64,000 nt of DNA from CASFRF01 sp031549345. Lineage in GTDB: Bacteria > Verrucomicrobiota > Lentisphaeria > Victivallales > Victivallaceae. The notes under the pieces are model-generated. The model was not told the origin of the DNA, did no database searches, and was given only the letters and a program-made list of their open reading frames with translations. The translations under genes were made by a program, and so were the position numbers. Below are positions 52,991-61,157 of the stretch, piece after piece (the stretch's first letter is position 1; every line of letters starts with the position of its first letter). The stretch covers positions 21,299 through 85,298 of the forward strand of contig JAVBPY010000007.1 in the NCBI GenBank assembly GCA_031549345.1, written 5' to 3'.

Positions 52991-53670
52991 TGCCGGGAAA
53001 TTTTTTCATCCCCTTGCTGAAGGGCATCTACCCGTATTTTTCGATCGTGGCTTTTGCAGTGATCGTCCATCGCATCCGGAAAAAATTGTGGACACCCGCG
53101 GAAACGATATTGCTGCTCATTTATGTGGTATCGACCCTTTTGCCGATCCTGCAAATTATGATTGCCGACAATAAAGTGGAGTTCAGTCAACGTTATTTGC
53201 TCCCGTCCGCCCCTTTGTTGTTCGGCTGGGCGGCTTACGGCGTTTTTATGGTGTATGAACGGTATAAGGGAAAATACGTCCGGCAACTTTGCGTTCTTGG
53301 TGCAATACTCGCTCTGGCCCTTCTCCTCGACGGCTGGGGAGCGACGATGAAGTTTTATACTTCCCGGCGCATGCGTGTGGAGCGAATTGTAACCGACACC
53401 GCGGCGACGTTCATCCGCGGCCACTATACCGGTCCAAAACTCGATTCCCCCACGCGCAATTTGGACGTGTACCATTCCCCCTTCCGCCCGGTGGTGTGGA
53501 ACGGGAAAAAATTCCCCTTCATCGGCGCCGCAGCGGGTGGAAGACCGGAACCTTCCGCGTTCAACGATAAACCGGATTATTGGGTCCTCCCCGCGGCGGC
53601 TTCGCCGGCGGGCAAAGAACTGCACCGTTTTACGGCCCTGGGAGAAGAATATGTCATCTATGGCCGGTAA
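52987..53670 (+). CDS. Membrane glycosyltransferase (GT39-like), C-terminal half in a shifted frame
   Basis: 227 aa from ATG 52987, which overlaps the previous stop (ATGA). Contains the last transmembrane helices (IYPYFSIVAFAVIVHRI, ETILLLIYVVSTLLPILQ, YLLPSAPLLFGWAAYGVFMV) and a soluble C-terminal tail (about residues 145-227). The two halves make one protein of normal family size, and the frame change falls at a C7 homopolymer, so a frameshift (sequencing or natural) is likely. A genuine ATGA-coupled pair cannot be excluded because that junction type is common here. The stop overlaps the next gene by 20 nt. Confidence 0.6.
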   Translation: MMPGNFFIPLLKGIYPYFSIVAFAVIVHRIRKKLWTPAETILLLIYVVSTLLPILQIMIADNKVEFSQRYLLPSAPLLFGWAAYGVFMVYERYKGKYVRQLCVLGAILALALLLDGWGATMKFYTSRRMRVERIVTDTAATFIRGHYTGPKLDSPTRNLDVYHSPFRPVVWNGKKFPFIGAAAGGRPEPSAFNDKPDYWVLPAAASPAGKELHRFTALGEEYVIYGR

Positions 53671-54787
53671 AAAAATAGCCTTGCTGCATTACTGGCTTTT
53701 GACCATGCGCGGCGGCGAAAAAGTCCTCGAACAACTCTGCCGGATGTTTCCGTCGGCGGATATCTACACCCACGCCGCGATTCCGGAGAAACTTTCACCG
53801 GAAATAGCCGGGCACACCATTATCGAGTCGCTGATCGCCAAACTGCCCGGGGGACGCCGTTATTGCCAGCATTATTTGCCTTTGATGCCATGGGCATTGC
53901 GACGGTGGCGTTTCGACGACTACGATTTGATTGTCTCCAGTGAGTCCGGACCGGTCAAAGGGGTAGCCAAGCCCCAAGGGGTCAGACACATCTGCTATTG
54001 CCACACCCCGATGCGCTATGTGTGGGATATGTTTGACGATTATTACCGGAACGGCAATTTTCTCGCCAAAGCCGCGATGCTGGCGAGTAAAAGCCACCTG
54101 CGCCGCTATGATCTGAAATCCGCCGAAAACATCGATGCATTCATCGCAAATTCCCATTTTGTGGCGGAAAGAATCCGGCGGATTTATGACCGGGAGGCCG
54201 CGGTGGTCCATCCTCCGGTCGATACGGACTTTTTCGGACAGGCACTTTTGCGTGAGCGCACCTACTTTCTTTTCGCGGGTCAACTGACCGCATACAAGCG
54301 TCCGGATCTCGTACTCAAGGCGTTTGCAAAGCGGAAGGATCCATTGATTGTGTCGGGGGACGGTCCTTTGTTGAAATCACTCCGAAAAAACGCCCCCCCC
54401 AATATCCGCTTCACCGGCCGGGTAGCCGATCGCGACTTGCGTGATTTGTATGCCGGCGCCAAGGCGTTGATTTTTCCCGGCGTTGAAGACTTCGGAATGG
54501 TTCCGGTAGAGGCCCAGGCCGCCGGTTGCCCGGTTGTTGCTTATGGCGCGGGCGGTGTGCTCGAAAGCGTAATTCCCGGCCAAACCGGGGTGTTTTTCAC
54601 CGAACCCACGCCGCAATCCCTCCTGGAGTCTCTTGAAGAATTCGAATCCATGCGCTTTCTTCGAACGTCTTTACAAAACAACGCCGAACGTTTTTCAATT
54701 TCGCATTTTGAGCGGAACTTTTCGGAAATCATCAAAAACCATGGATTCATTGCAACGAAAGAAAAAGCAGACCATGAACCCAAATAA
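53651..54787 (+). CDS. WbaZ-like GT4 mannosyl/hexosyltransferase
   Basis: 378 aa. Start ATG 53651 (MSSMAGKKIALLHYW); GGAGAAG lies just upstream and a second ATG at 53660 is possible. Typical motifs: MRGGEKVLEQLCRMFP, VRHICYCHTPMRYVWDMFDD, NSHFVAERIRRIY, VVHPPVDTDFF, LFAGQLTAYKRPD, KALIFPGVEDFGMVPVEAQA and GCPVVAYGAGGVLE, as in WbaZ/RfbZ enzymes that often add mannose. Cytoplasmic. Overlaps both neighbours (20 nt upstream, 14 nt downstream). Confidence 0.9.
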   Translation: MSSMAGKKIALLHYWLLTMRGGEKVLEQLCRMFPSADIYTHAAIPEKLSPEIAGHTIIESLIAKLPGGRRYCQHYLPLMPWALRRWRFDDYDLIVSSESGPVKGVAKPQGVRHICYCHTPMRYVWDMFDDYYRNGNFLAKAAMLASKSHLRRYDLKSAENIDAFIANSHFVAERIRRIYDREAAVVHPPVDTDFFGQALLRERTYFLFAGQLTAYKRPDLVLKAFAKRKDPLIVSGDGPLLKSLRKNAPPNIRFTGRVADRDLRDLYAGAKALIFPGVEDFGMVPVEAQAAGCPVVAYGAGGVLESVIPGQTGVFFTEPTPQSLLESLEEFESMRFLRTSLQNNAERFSISHFERNFSEIIKNHGFIATKEKADHEPK

Positions 54788-56300
54788 ATTGCTCTTCAAA
54801 AAATACGGAAAACTTTCCTGCATCCTCCTTGGGGGCACAACCTTTGTTATTCTAAGCCTTCTGGGATGCGCCGTATGGATCAATAAGATGTTCGGCGGTT
54901 CCTCGGTATTGGAGTTTGTCTATCATCTGAACATGGGAATCCAGGGCGCCGACAACCGCTACTGGCAGTCGGCGGTAAAATACATCGCCCTCGCCGCCGT
55001 TGTTGCGGTCGTGTTTATGGCGTACTTGTCCGGCATGTTTTACGCCGTGTTTTTTCGCCTTGCGGAGATGAACCGCTGCAAGGGAAAAATCCACAAAGCG
55101 TTCCATTGCGCCGCCAAGCTCGTTTCCCCGCCAAGCTGGAAATTCACGGTGCCCTGCGTGGTGATTGCCGGGGTCGCGGTCGTTTTCTGGGTCGACCGCC
55201 AATTGAAGGTTACGCCCTACATCGCCGGAGCGCTTGAGCATTCGAAGGTTTTCGATGAAAATTACGTTTTCCCCCGGTTCTCCGAAATAAAATTCCCGGA
55301 AAAAAAGCGCAATCTTGTCTACATTATGGCGGAATCCCTGGAGGACGACCTCAATAAAAGTCCTTTCTTCGAACCGGTGATGCCGGAGCTCCTCAAACTT
55401 CAGCAGGAGAACATTTCTTTCCGCGGCCACCAGCAGGTGCATGGGACCAATTGGACGGCAGGTGGAATGGTGGCCATGTTCATGGGTTTTCCCATGCATG
55501 TTCCGTTGAGTCAAAGCAATCGTTTCGGCACCCAAAAACACTTCCTGCCCGGAGCCCCGTCCATCCTTGGCTTGTTGGATCAAAATGGCTACAATATGGC
55601 CTTTCTACTGGGGAGCGATGTGAAATTCGCCGGGAAAGATAAACTTTTCGCGCACTCTAAATCCATAAAAATCAAAGATTTGCAGTATTTTTTCGACAAT
55701 GGAAGCGCAAAAAAAGAGAATATGAACAGCTGGGGGCTTTGCGATTATGCCCTCTTCGATTTGGCCAGGGAAGAAATTTCCGCGCTGGCGGCGGAAAACA
55801 AACCTTTTTCGTTGTTCCTCCTTACACTGGACACACATGAATCCGATATTAAAGGCAACGGTTTCGTAAGCAAGTATGGCGATATCAGAGACGCATTTTA
55901 CAACCAGAATCTTCAGATCAAACAGTTTTGCGATTGGCTGAAAACGCAACCGTTTTATTCCGATACGACAATCGTCATTGTGGGGGATCATCTGGCGATG
56001 GTTTCCCTCAACTCCCTTGCCGATTACGCGCGCGGCCATCGCGAAACGTACAATTGCATCGTCAATTCGGCGATCCCCAAACAATCCAACGACCGCTTGT
56101 ACGGGACGTTTGACTTTGCACCAACGGTATTGGAGGCGCTGGGCTGCCAATTGCCGGACCGCCGCTTCGGATTGGGGGTATCTCTTTTTTCCAACCAGCC
56201 GACATTGTTTGAAAAGGTAGGGTTGAAGACATATTTGTCGGAAATGAACAAACAATCCAGAATTTTCAACTCGTTCTTTGCGGAACCGGGGGATCGGTAA
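54774..56300 (+). CDS. OpgB/MdoB-like phosphoglycerol transferase
   Basis: 508 aa from ATG 54774 (MNPNKLLFKK); an in-frame ATG at 54741 is possible. Three N-terminal transmembrane helices (about 20-45, 75-100, 125-145) anchor a large outer domain of the alkaline-phosphatase/sulfatase superfamily. Signature residues: VYIMAESLEDDL (metal Glu), NWTAGGMVAMFMGFPM with Thr228 as predicted nucleophile (compare the WTIAGMVASQ form of OpgB), LDTHESD and IVGDHLAM (metal ligands). It should transfer phosphoglycerol or a related alcohol phosphate to a glycan on the outer face. It is the penultimate gene of the operon and overlaps the glycosyltransferase by 14 nt. Confidence 0.88.
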   Translation: MNPNKLLFKKYGKLSCILLGGTTFVILSLLGCAVWINKMFGGSSVLEFVYHLNMGIQGADNRYWQSAVKYIALAAVVAVVFMAYLSGMFYAVFFRLAEMNRCKGKIHKAFHCAAKLVSPPSWKFTVPCVVIAGVAVVFWVDRQLKVTPYIAGALEHSKVFDENYVFPRFSEIKFPEKKRNLVYIMAESLEDDLNKSPFFEPVMPELLKLQQENISFRGHQQVHGTNWTAGGMVAMFMGFPMHVPLSQSNRFGTQKHFLPGAPSILGLLDQNGYNMAFLLGSDVKFAGKDKLFAHSKSIKIKDLQYFFDNGSAKKENMNSWGLCDYALFDLAREEISALAAENKPFSLFLLTLDTHESDIKGNGFVSKYGDIRDAFYNQNLQIKQFCDWLKTQPFYSDTTIVIVGDHLAMVSLNSLADYARGHRETYNCIVNSAIPKQSNDRLYGTFDFAPTVLEALGCQLPDRRFGLGVSLFSNQPTLFEKVGLKTYLSEMNKQSRIFNSFFAEPGDR

Positions 56301-56896
56301 TGCCAAGATGGATCGAATTTCCCCTGACCGTCGGATTGCTTTGCCTGGCTTTGCCGGTTATGCTCCTGATTGCGCTGCTTTTGAAAATAAACGGCAGCCC
56401 GGTTGTATTCCAAGACCGGCGGCTTGGCAAAAATACCCGTCCGTTCTGCGTTTTCAAATTTCACACCATGGTCCCGAACGCCAAGCAAGAGTTGAACGCC
56501 ATCTTGGAAAAATGTCCCCAAAGCCGTCATGAATGGCAGACAAAGCGAAAAATCATCGCCGATCCGCGCGTCACAAAAATCGGATATTGGTTGCGTCGAT
56601 TCAGCTTGGATGAGCTGCCGCAACTCTTCAATGTCTTAAAGGGGGATATGGCCCTGGTTGGGCCCCGTCCGATTACAGAGGAGGAGCTCCATTTTTATGG
56701 GAAGCACGTATCTTCCATCTTTTCGGTCAAGCCCGGCATGACCGGACTTTGGCAGGTATCGGGCCGCAACGAAATTGCCTGGCCGCGCCGGACGGCGATG
56801 AATGTTTTTTATGCCCGGCGCCGTTCGTGCTGCTTCGATTTCAACCTCATCGCCAGAACGCTGCGCATTGTCATCAACGGGCGGGGAGCATTCTAG
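56300..56896 (+). CDS. Initiating sugar-phosphate transferase (RfbP/WcaJ/PglC-type)
   Basis: 198 aa. One N-terminal hydrophobic helix (LPLTVGLLCLALPVMLLIALLL-like, residues about 6-28) then the catalytic domain of polyprenol-phosphate sugar-1-phosphate transferases: VVFQDRRLGKNTRPFCVFKF, HTMVPNA, RVTKIGYWLRRFSLDELPQL, DMALVGPRPITEEEL and KPGMTGLWQVSGRNEI. It is the small, single-domain form without the N-terminal membrane bundle. It loads the first sugar on undecaprenyl phosphate and thus starts the glycan assembled by this operon, although it is encoded last. One-base overlap with the preceding stop. Confidence 0.95.
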   Translation: MPRWIEFPLTVGLLCLALPVMLLIALLLKINGSPVVFQDRRLGKNTRPFCVFKFHTMVPNAKQELNAILEKCPQSRHEWQTKRKIIADPRVTKIGYWLRRFSLDELPQLFNVLKGDMALVGPRPITEEELHFYGKHVSSIFSVKPGMTGLWQVSGRNEIAWPRRTAMNVFYARRRSCCFDFNLIARTLRIVINGRGAF

Positions 56897-57066
56897 AAGA
56901 ATGAATTCTGTTTGGGGACTTGCAATCTTCAATTCAAAGGATATGGTAATTCAAGTTCCTTCAGGCAGACCTCCTTTAAGGCGGCTGCGTTTGCACAAAC
57001 AATATTGCCCCATCGAAGCCGCGGGCGCGATGGCAAAGTAAAAACATAACAGAAAAGGAGCCTATT

Positions 57067-57168
57067 ATGAGCAAGGGACAAGACGCAAAAAAAGAAACGA
57101 AAAAAGAACCGCAAAAATCCTTGAAAGAAAAACGGCTCGAGAAAAAGGAAAAGAAGGCTGGGAAATAA
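57067..57168 (+). CDS. 33-aa lysine-rich small protein
   Basis: Short frame MSKGQDAKKETKKEPQKSLK... ending KKEKKAGK, 33 aa, about 40 % Lys. AAAAGGAG lies 7 nt before the ATG and a terminator follows at 57214, so it has a complete single-gene unit. Similar short MSKGxDxKKExKKxP... proteins are found scattered in bacteria by my recollection, with no known role; nucleic-acid or phosphate binding is only a guess from charge. Sequence 56897-57066 between it and the glycan operon holds no other gene and no clear promoter. Confidence 0.7.
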   Translation: MSKGQDAKKETKKEPQKSLKEKRLEKKEKKAGK

Positions 57169-57213
57169 TCCTCTTCTCTCCTGCTTTTTCGGGAGGTCGA
57201 CCGCTCTCGGACA

Positions 57214-57251
57214 CTGCTCCATCGTCCCCTGGTCGATGGAGCGGTTCTTTT
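57214..57251 (+). terminator. Intrinsic terminator after the 33-aa gene
   Basis: An 11-bp stem (57214-57224 with 57234-57244; one T-G pair), 9-nt loop, then TTCTTTT. It precedes the GyrI-like gene by about 37 nt. Confidence 0.8.
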
Positions 57252-57287
57252 AACAGCATAAAGAGAAATGGCATGCGGTAAGAGTAT

Positions 57288-57758
57288 ATGCCGATACCCG
57301 CTATTGAAGAAAAAGAAGCTTTTCAAGTGCTGGCAATAAGTCGAATCTTCAACATGGAAACTTGCACGGCGGAGATTCCAAAATTCTGGACTTGGTTTTT
57401 TGAAAACGATTATCAAAAAATCATCCCCGGCAGGTTCGGCGTCTGCCACCACACCACACCGGACGGCAAGAGTTTCACTTATTCCATAGCCGCGCCTTAC
57501 GTTGGAAGGACACCGATTCCGGACGGCTTCGAAGTCTTGACGGTTCCGGCGCACTCCTGGGCTGTTTTTTCATGCATCGGCCAAATGCCGCAAGCCATTC
57601 AAGAAATGTGGCCGCGCATTTATAACGAGTGGCTGCCCGGTTCCGGCTATGAAAAGCTGGATGATTTCGACATTGAACACTATCCGCCATGCGACTTGCA
57701 ACGCCCCGACTATGAAACCTTTATATGGATTCCGGTTAAACGGGACGTGTCGAAGTGA
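57288..57758 (+). CDS. GyrI-like/effector-binding domain protein
   Basis: 156 aa, no DNA-binding domain. It matches the AraC-type effector-binding/GyrI-like fold: FQVLAISRIFNMETC, HTTPDGKSFTYSIAAPY, VLTVPAHSWAVFSCIGQMPQ, MWPRIYNEWLPGSGYE and a C-terminal FIWIPVKR strand, all hallmarks. Such stand-alone proteins bind small hydrophobic or cationic molecules and some protect against toxins or drugs. A plain GGTAAGAG precedes the ATG. The stop overlaps the next gene (GTGA). Confidence 0.9.
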   Translation: MPIPAIEEKEAFQVLAISRIFNMETCTAEIPKFWTWFFENDYQKIIPGRFGVCHHTTPDGKSFTYSIAAPYVGRTPIPDGFEVLTVPAHSWAVFSCIGQMPQAIQEMWPRIYNEWLPGSGYEKLDDFDIEHYPPCDLQRPDYETFIWIPVKRDVSK

Positions 57759-58303
57759 ACGCTCCGGGAACCGGCACGAAAAAAACTCCGCTTTTGTTTA
57801 TTTTCGGCGGTCTTCCGGCGTGCGGAAAAACGACGATTGCCAAGGCGCTTGCCTCAAAACTCGGAGCGTGCCACCTGCGGATTGACACGCTTGAGCAAGC
57901 ACTGATACGCGCCGGCTTATGTCCGCCCGGAACGCTTCGGGGCGAAGGGTACGAGATCGCCTGCGAATTGGCAAAAGACCAGCTCGGCAACGGTATTTCC
58001 GTCATTGCCGACTGCGTCAATCCCTTGGAGTTGACCCGGAATTGGTGGCGCGCGGTCGCCGTTGCCAGCGGAAGCCGGGGGATTGAGGTGGAGTTTGTCT
58101 GCTCGGACGCTTCTTGCCACCGCCAGCGCGCGGAGAATCGCCCTGGCGACATTGAAGGCTTGATTCAGCCGGACTGGCAAGCCATCCAACAACGGGAATA
58201 TGAAAAATGGGGTCGAGCACATTTGGTACTGGATACCGCGCATTTGACAGTGCCTGATGCGCTGGCGCGCATTTTGAGTTACATTGAAAATCCGATGCGT
58301 TGA
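57755..58303 (+). CDS. P-loop kinase (AAA_33/chloramphenicol-phosphotransferase-like)
   Basis: 182 aa, start GTG at 57755, overlapping the previous stop by 4 nt. Walker A GGLPACGKTTIAKALASKLG, then HLRIDTLEQAL as the acidic/base region, VIADCVNPLELTR and RPGDIEGLIQPDWQ, as in small-molecule or nucleoside kinases of the AAA_33 type. It phosphorylates an unknown substrate. Pairing with a small-molecule-binding protein suggests a resistance or detoxification pair; inference only. Confidence 0.85.
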   Translation: MNAPGTGTKKTPLLFIFGGLPACGKTTIAKALASKLGACHLRIDTLEQALIRAGLCPPGTLRGEGYEIACELAKDQLGNGISVIADCVNPLELTRNWWRAVAVASGSRGIEVEFVCSDASCHRQRAENRPGDIEGLIQPDWQAIQQREYEKWGRAHLVLDTAHLTVPDALARILSYIENPMR

Positions 58304-58397
58304 GTGCGGTGTGCCTGCGGCCGGATAATACAAAGCCCCGGAGAAGTCCAATGACGCGAACTGGAAGTTGTGCGAAAGTGATTATATTGGAGACCGC

Positions 58398-58736
58398 ATG
58401 AAACAAAGTGTAATGGATATGAAATTCCACAGTCTTTTCGCCACCGTCGAGTGTTGTTTGGAGCGTCATGTTTGGATATTGGATCGCAATTACGACGAGT
58501 GGAAAATCGACATGATTCATATCTTAAAAGGTTCCGCCTATGACGGCTATTTTGAACGCATCGCCGAACGGATCAAAGCCGTTTTGCCCTCGGAAAACCG
58601 CCGGACGATTCTCGAACTCAAATATACAACACCAGGAACGGAAAAAATCATGGGAGTTCAATATTTTCACGCGATCATCGGTGGCGGCGTGCGCACCCGG
58701 AATAAATTTACCGCATTGAATCCATTTTCTCCATAG
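58398..58736 (+). CDS. Hypothetical protein, 112 aa
   Basis: Start ATG 58398 is chosen because TTGGAGA lies 8 nt upstream; an earlier in-frame ATG (58368) has none. MKQSVMDMKFHSLFATVECC..., charged, no signal peptide or membrane segment; the end (TRNKFTALNPFSP) shows no motif. I do not recognise the family. The last 29 nt overlap the convergent minus-strand gene ending at 58708, so one of the two may be shorter than drawn. A 94-nt gap separates it from the kinase. Confidence 0.45.
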   Translation: MKQSVMDMKFHSLFATVECCLERHVWILDRNYDEWKIDMIHILKGSAYDGYFERIAERIKAVLPSENRRTILELKYTTPGTEKIMGVQYFHAIIGGGVRTRNKFTALNPFSP

Positions 58737-59301
58737 TAGCCTCCCCATCATCTCGGACGACATTCAGAACTTCATCATTCACGGAAAGAACAGGATGGAG
58801 ATTTTGCAAAATTGTTGTTTCAGTGTTCCTTGTGTCATAAAAAATTGTCTTGCACAGTAAAAAAACAAGGGAAAGAATACATAGGATAGGAATAATTCTT
58901 GCCTGAATGAATAATGCTCTCGGGTTGAAGAAAGATCTTTCTTTACTTATGCAATAATCCAGTTTTTTCAATGGGTGATTTGCCTTTTTCCCATTGGATT
59001 TTTTTATGTTGTACAAAAAAGTCAATATGATGCGCAATCTATTGTGGGTGCGCCAGATAACCAGCCAACATAAGCCAAGCAAAGAAAGTCCGCAAGACAA
59101 TACAAAGCACTGTTCAAAAAAACTCCCCCTGAAGCCGACATTCAAAATAATGGCATAGACAACAAGAAAAAAATTAAATCTTTGATTAAAAAGAGATTCA
59201 ACTATAGCTCTCTCATCGTATAGACTCCACGTGCAGGAATCTTTGTGAATTTTCATATCCTTCAGAGTTGGAGCATGTTTTTTTATTTCTTCTATTTTCA
59301 T
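58708..59301 (-). CDS. Hypothetical membrane protein, AT-rich
   Basis: 197 aa. MKIEEIKKHAPTLKD then two hydrophobic pairs (FNFFLVVYAIILNVGF, FVLSCGLSLLGLCWLVIW, IIPILCILSLVFLLCKTIF) and a charged C-terminal tail (VRDDGEATMEKMDSM). The sequence is markedly AT-rich against the neighbouring operons. AAAGGGAAA precedes the ATG. No family recognised; a small integral membrane protein. It overlaps the convergent 58398 gene by 29 nt, which weakens both calls slightly. Confidence 0.6.
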   Translation of the reverse strand: MKIEEIKKHAPTLKDMKIHKDSCTWSLYDERAIVESLFNQRFNFFLVVYAIILNVGFRGSFFEQCFVLSCGLSLLGLCWLVIWRTHNRLRIILTFLYNIKKSNGKKANHPLKKLDYCISKERSFFNPRALFIQARIIPILCILSLVFLLCKTIFYDTRNTETTILQNLHPVLSVNDEVLNVVRDDGEATMEKMDSMR

Positions 59302-59556
59302 TATTTTCCCTTTACATAACTATCAGTTAAAATAAACTATATTGCCCATAAAAAATCAAGGTTATGATCCTCCTGAATGATTAACTCTATTTTGTCCCCC
59401 CGCGTATATTTGCGAATTTTGCCGAAAATCCTCCGAAAAATGGCGGATAAAAAAAGAAAAAAAGTTATAATCACTGAATTGTAGCTGCATGCATTTTATT
59501 CTTTGGCAATAAAATGTATACTCGACACGTTATATCGGGTAAGGAGAACAGCAACT

Positions 59557-60528
59557 ATGAATATCAATCTGCAAAAAATCATCATTACCGTATGCATGGT
59601 CGCAATAGTAAGCGCAGGATTTGCGGCTTCAGATGGGACAGCAAAACAATTCAAATTCAGTACCACCATCGAAGAGGAGCGTCCAGAGCTGAATAATGAA
59701 ACGAAAAAATTAATTTCCGCCTATCGCCGCGATCCATCCGAAGCGAATACTGCGGCACTGCGAAAACAAATCGCAGTCAACTATGATAAAGTTCTGGCAC
59801 GTAAAAAGGAAAAACTTGAAGAATTAAAACGAACCGCAAGGGATGCGTCCAAGGTTCAAGAAATGCAGCTTATTGTCGATGAGATGGTACGTGATCGAGA
59901 TAAACGCATCGAACAAAGCATGCTTCGTTTCAGCGATCCGCGCCTGCGACCCGGTTCGCGCGATTCGAATGATGGATATTTGCCGGTGCTGGGGGCGGCG
60001 CAAAATGTGTCGATTGCTTATACTCCGGTCACCAACGAGGATTATGCGAAATTCATCAAGGCAACAGGAAGAAAGCCGCCGGAAAATTGGACGAATGGCA
60101 TTATTCCATCTGACAAAGCACGGCATCCAGTGGTGAATATTTCCTATAATGAGGCGACCGCCTATTGTAAATGGCTCTCGGATAAAGACGGGAAAGCCAC
60201 TTACCGTCTGCCGACTGAGGTGGAATGGGAATTTGCCGCCGGGCATATGCCTAAAGATGCGGATTTTAATTGTGGCGCAAAAAACGGCACAACACCGGTT
60301 GATGTTTATGCAAAAACATTGGCGGCTTGCGGAGCAATTGACATGTGGGGTAACTGTTGGGAGTGGACTTCTACGAAAATAGAAAAAAACGGTAAAATGG
60401 TTATGGCGATTAAAGGTGGCGCTTGGAATTCAGCAAGGACGGGTTGCCGTACCGAACAAAAAGGCGAAGGAAGGGCAGCCGTTGCTGGTTTTAATGATGT
60501 CGGTTTCCGAGTTGTTCGCGAAAAATAG
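59557..60528 (+). CDS. Secreted SUMF1/FGE-domain protein
   Basis: 323 aa. Signal peptide MNINLQKIIITVCMVAIVSAGFA. Residues about 30-150 form a charged helical region (ARKKEKLEELKRTARDASK) and the rest a formylglycine-generating-enzyme-like (SUMF1) domain: YTPVTNEDYAKFIKATGRKP, HPVVNISYNEATAYCKWLSD, TYRLPTEVEWEFAAG, AIDMWGNCWEWTST and KGGAWNSARTGCRTE...GFRVV. Only one cysteine stands in the GCRTE position and the paired catalytic CxxxxC arrangement is missing, so it is probably a non-catalytic member. TAAGGAGAA fixes the start at 59557. No sulfatase is adjacent. The 255-nt gap before it shows no clear promoter. Confidence 0.85.
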   Translation: MNINLQKIIITVCMVAIVSAGFAASDGTAKQFKFSTTIEEERPELNNETKKLISAYRRDPSEANTAALRKQIAVNYDKVLARKKEKLEELKRTARDASKVQEMQLIVDEMVRDRDKRIEQSMLRFSDPRLRPGSRDSNDGYLPVLGAAQNVSIAYTPVTNEDYAKFIKATGRKPPENWTNGIIPSDKARHPVVNISYNEATAYCKWLSDKDGKATYRLPTEVEWEFAAGHMPKDADFNCGAKNGTTPVDVYAKTLAACGAIDMWGNCWEWTSTKIEKNGKMVMAIKGGAWNSARTGCRTEQKGEGRAAVAGFNDVGFRVVREK

Positions 60529-60549
60529 AAGATTTTTGAAAAAAGGCAA

Positions 60550-60579
60550 AAAAACCATCCTCAGCCGGATGATTTTTCT
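60550..60579 (+). terminator. Terminator of the SUMF1-domain gene
   Basis: AAAAACCATCC (60550-60560) and GGATGATTTTT (60567-60577) pair with one mismatch around a 6-nt loop, with T residues on the 3' side. It lies 22 nt after the stop. Confidence 0.65.
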
Positions 60580-60694
60580 TCTATAGGATTGTTTCCGAAT
60601 CAGAATGCCTCTCGATCCTCAAGTGAGATTAGGCCGGCTGAAAGAATCGCCGAAAATTATGTTCCTAAATATTACCTATTTTCGGAATGAATAT

Positions 60695-60725
60695 ATTCGG
60701 CAACCGAAAGATCCGGTTGCCGAAT
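60695..60725. repeat. 12-bp perfect inverted repeat
   Basis: ATTCGGCAACCG (60695-60706) and CGGTTGCCGAAT (60714-60725) flank a 7-nt loop, about 55 nt beyond the stop of the minus-strand gene at 60778. It would fold in either transcript but has no long T run. Likely transcript end or RNA-stabilising hairpin. Confidence 0.6.
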
Positions 60726-60777
60726 GATCCCTAATAGTGCAACGTTTCCAATCGCGTCATAAAGCTCCACGGCATTT

Positions 60778-61125
60778 TCAGGCAAGCAAAGAAGCGTTTT
60801 CGAGGATTTTCAGACCGGCGGCACAGGCGGGGCAATCACACCATTTTCCGCCTTTGGCTTTGACTTCATGGGCGTGTTCCGCTATGACTTGCGCTTTCTT
60901 CGCTCCAAATATCTGTGTGCCATGCGGAGATTCAACAAATTCAATGACTTGTTGAATCGTGAGTACATCCTCCCGAATTTCCTGCAGCAGCGCGGCGGCG
61001 GCGATCTTTTTTGCCTCGGCGTCAACCGCATCAAGCCATTTCTGTCCCGCGTCTTTGAGCTCCCGGCAGCAGGAAGGAGCAGCTATCATGTCTTTGACGA
61101 TTTGCGTGAGTTCTTTTTTGTCCAT
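60778..61125 (-). CDS. Small 'Hsp90-like' cysteine protein
   Basis: 115 aa, cytoplasmic. MDKKELTQIVKDMIAAPSCCRELKD, a helical body, and the C-terminal KWCDCPACAAGLKIL with a CxCPxC cluster. It resembles the short proteins that databases label 'molecular chaperone Hsp90' in anaerobes; real chaperone function is undocumented to my knowledge and no GHKL ATPase motif is present. The Cys-Cys and CDCPAC could bind metal. It follows the MarR gene by 32 nt with GGAG-type ribosome site and is probably co-transcribed with it. Confidence 0.75.
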   Translation of the reverse strand: MDKKELTQIVKDMIAAPSCCRELKDAGQKWLDAVDAEAKKIAAAALLQEIREDVLTIQQVIEFVESPHGTQIFGAKKAQVIAEHAHEVKAKGGKWCDCPACAAGLKILENASLLA

Positions 61126-61157
61126 TTTTCATCTCCTTTTATTACGTGTGGGGGTAT

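Noticed and set aside
59557..60528. Active formylglycine-generating enzyme
   Set aside because: The catalytic cysteine pair is not present, so only the fold is claimed.
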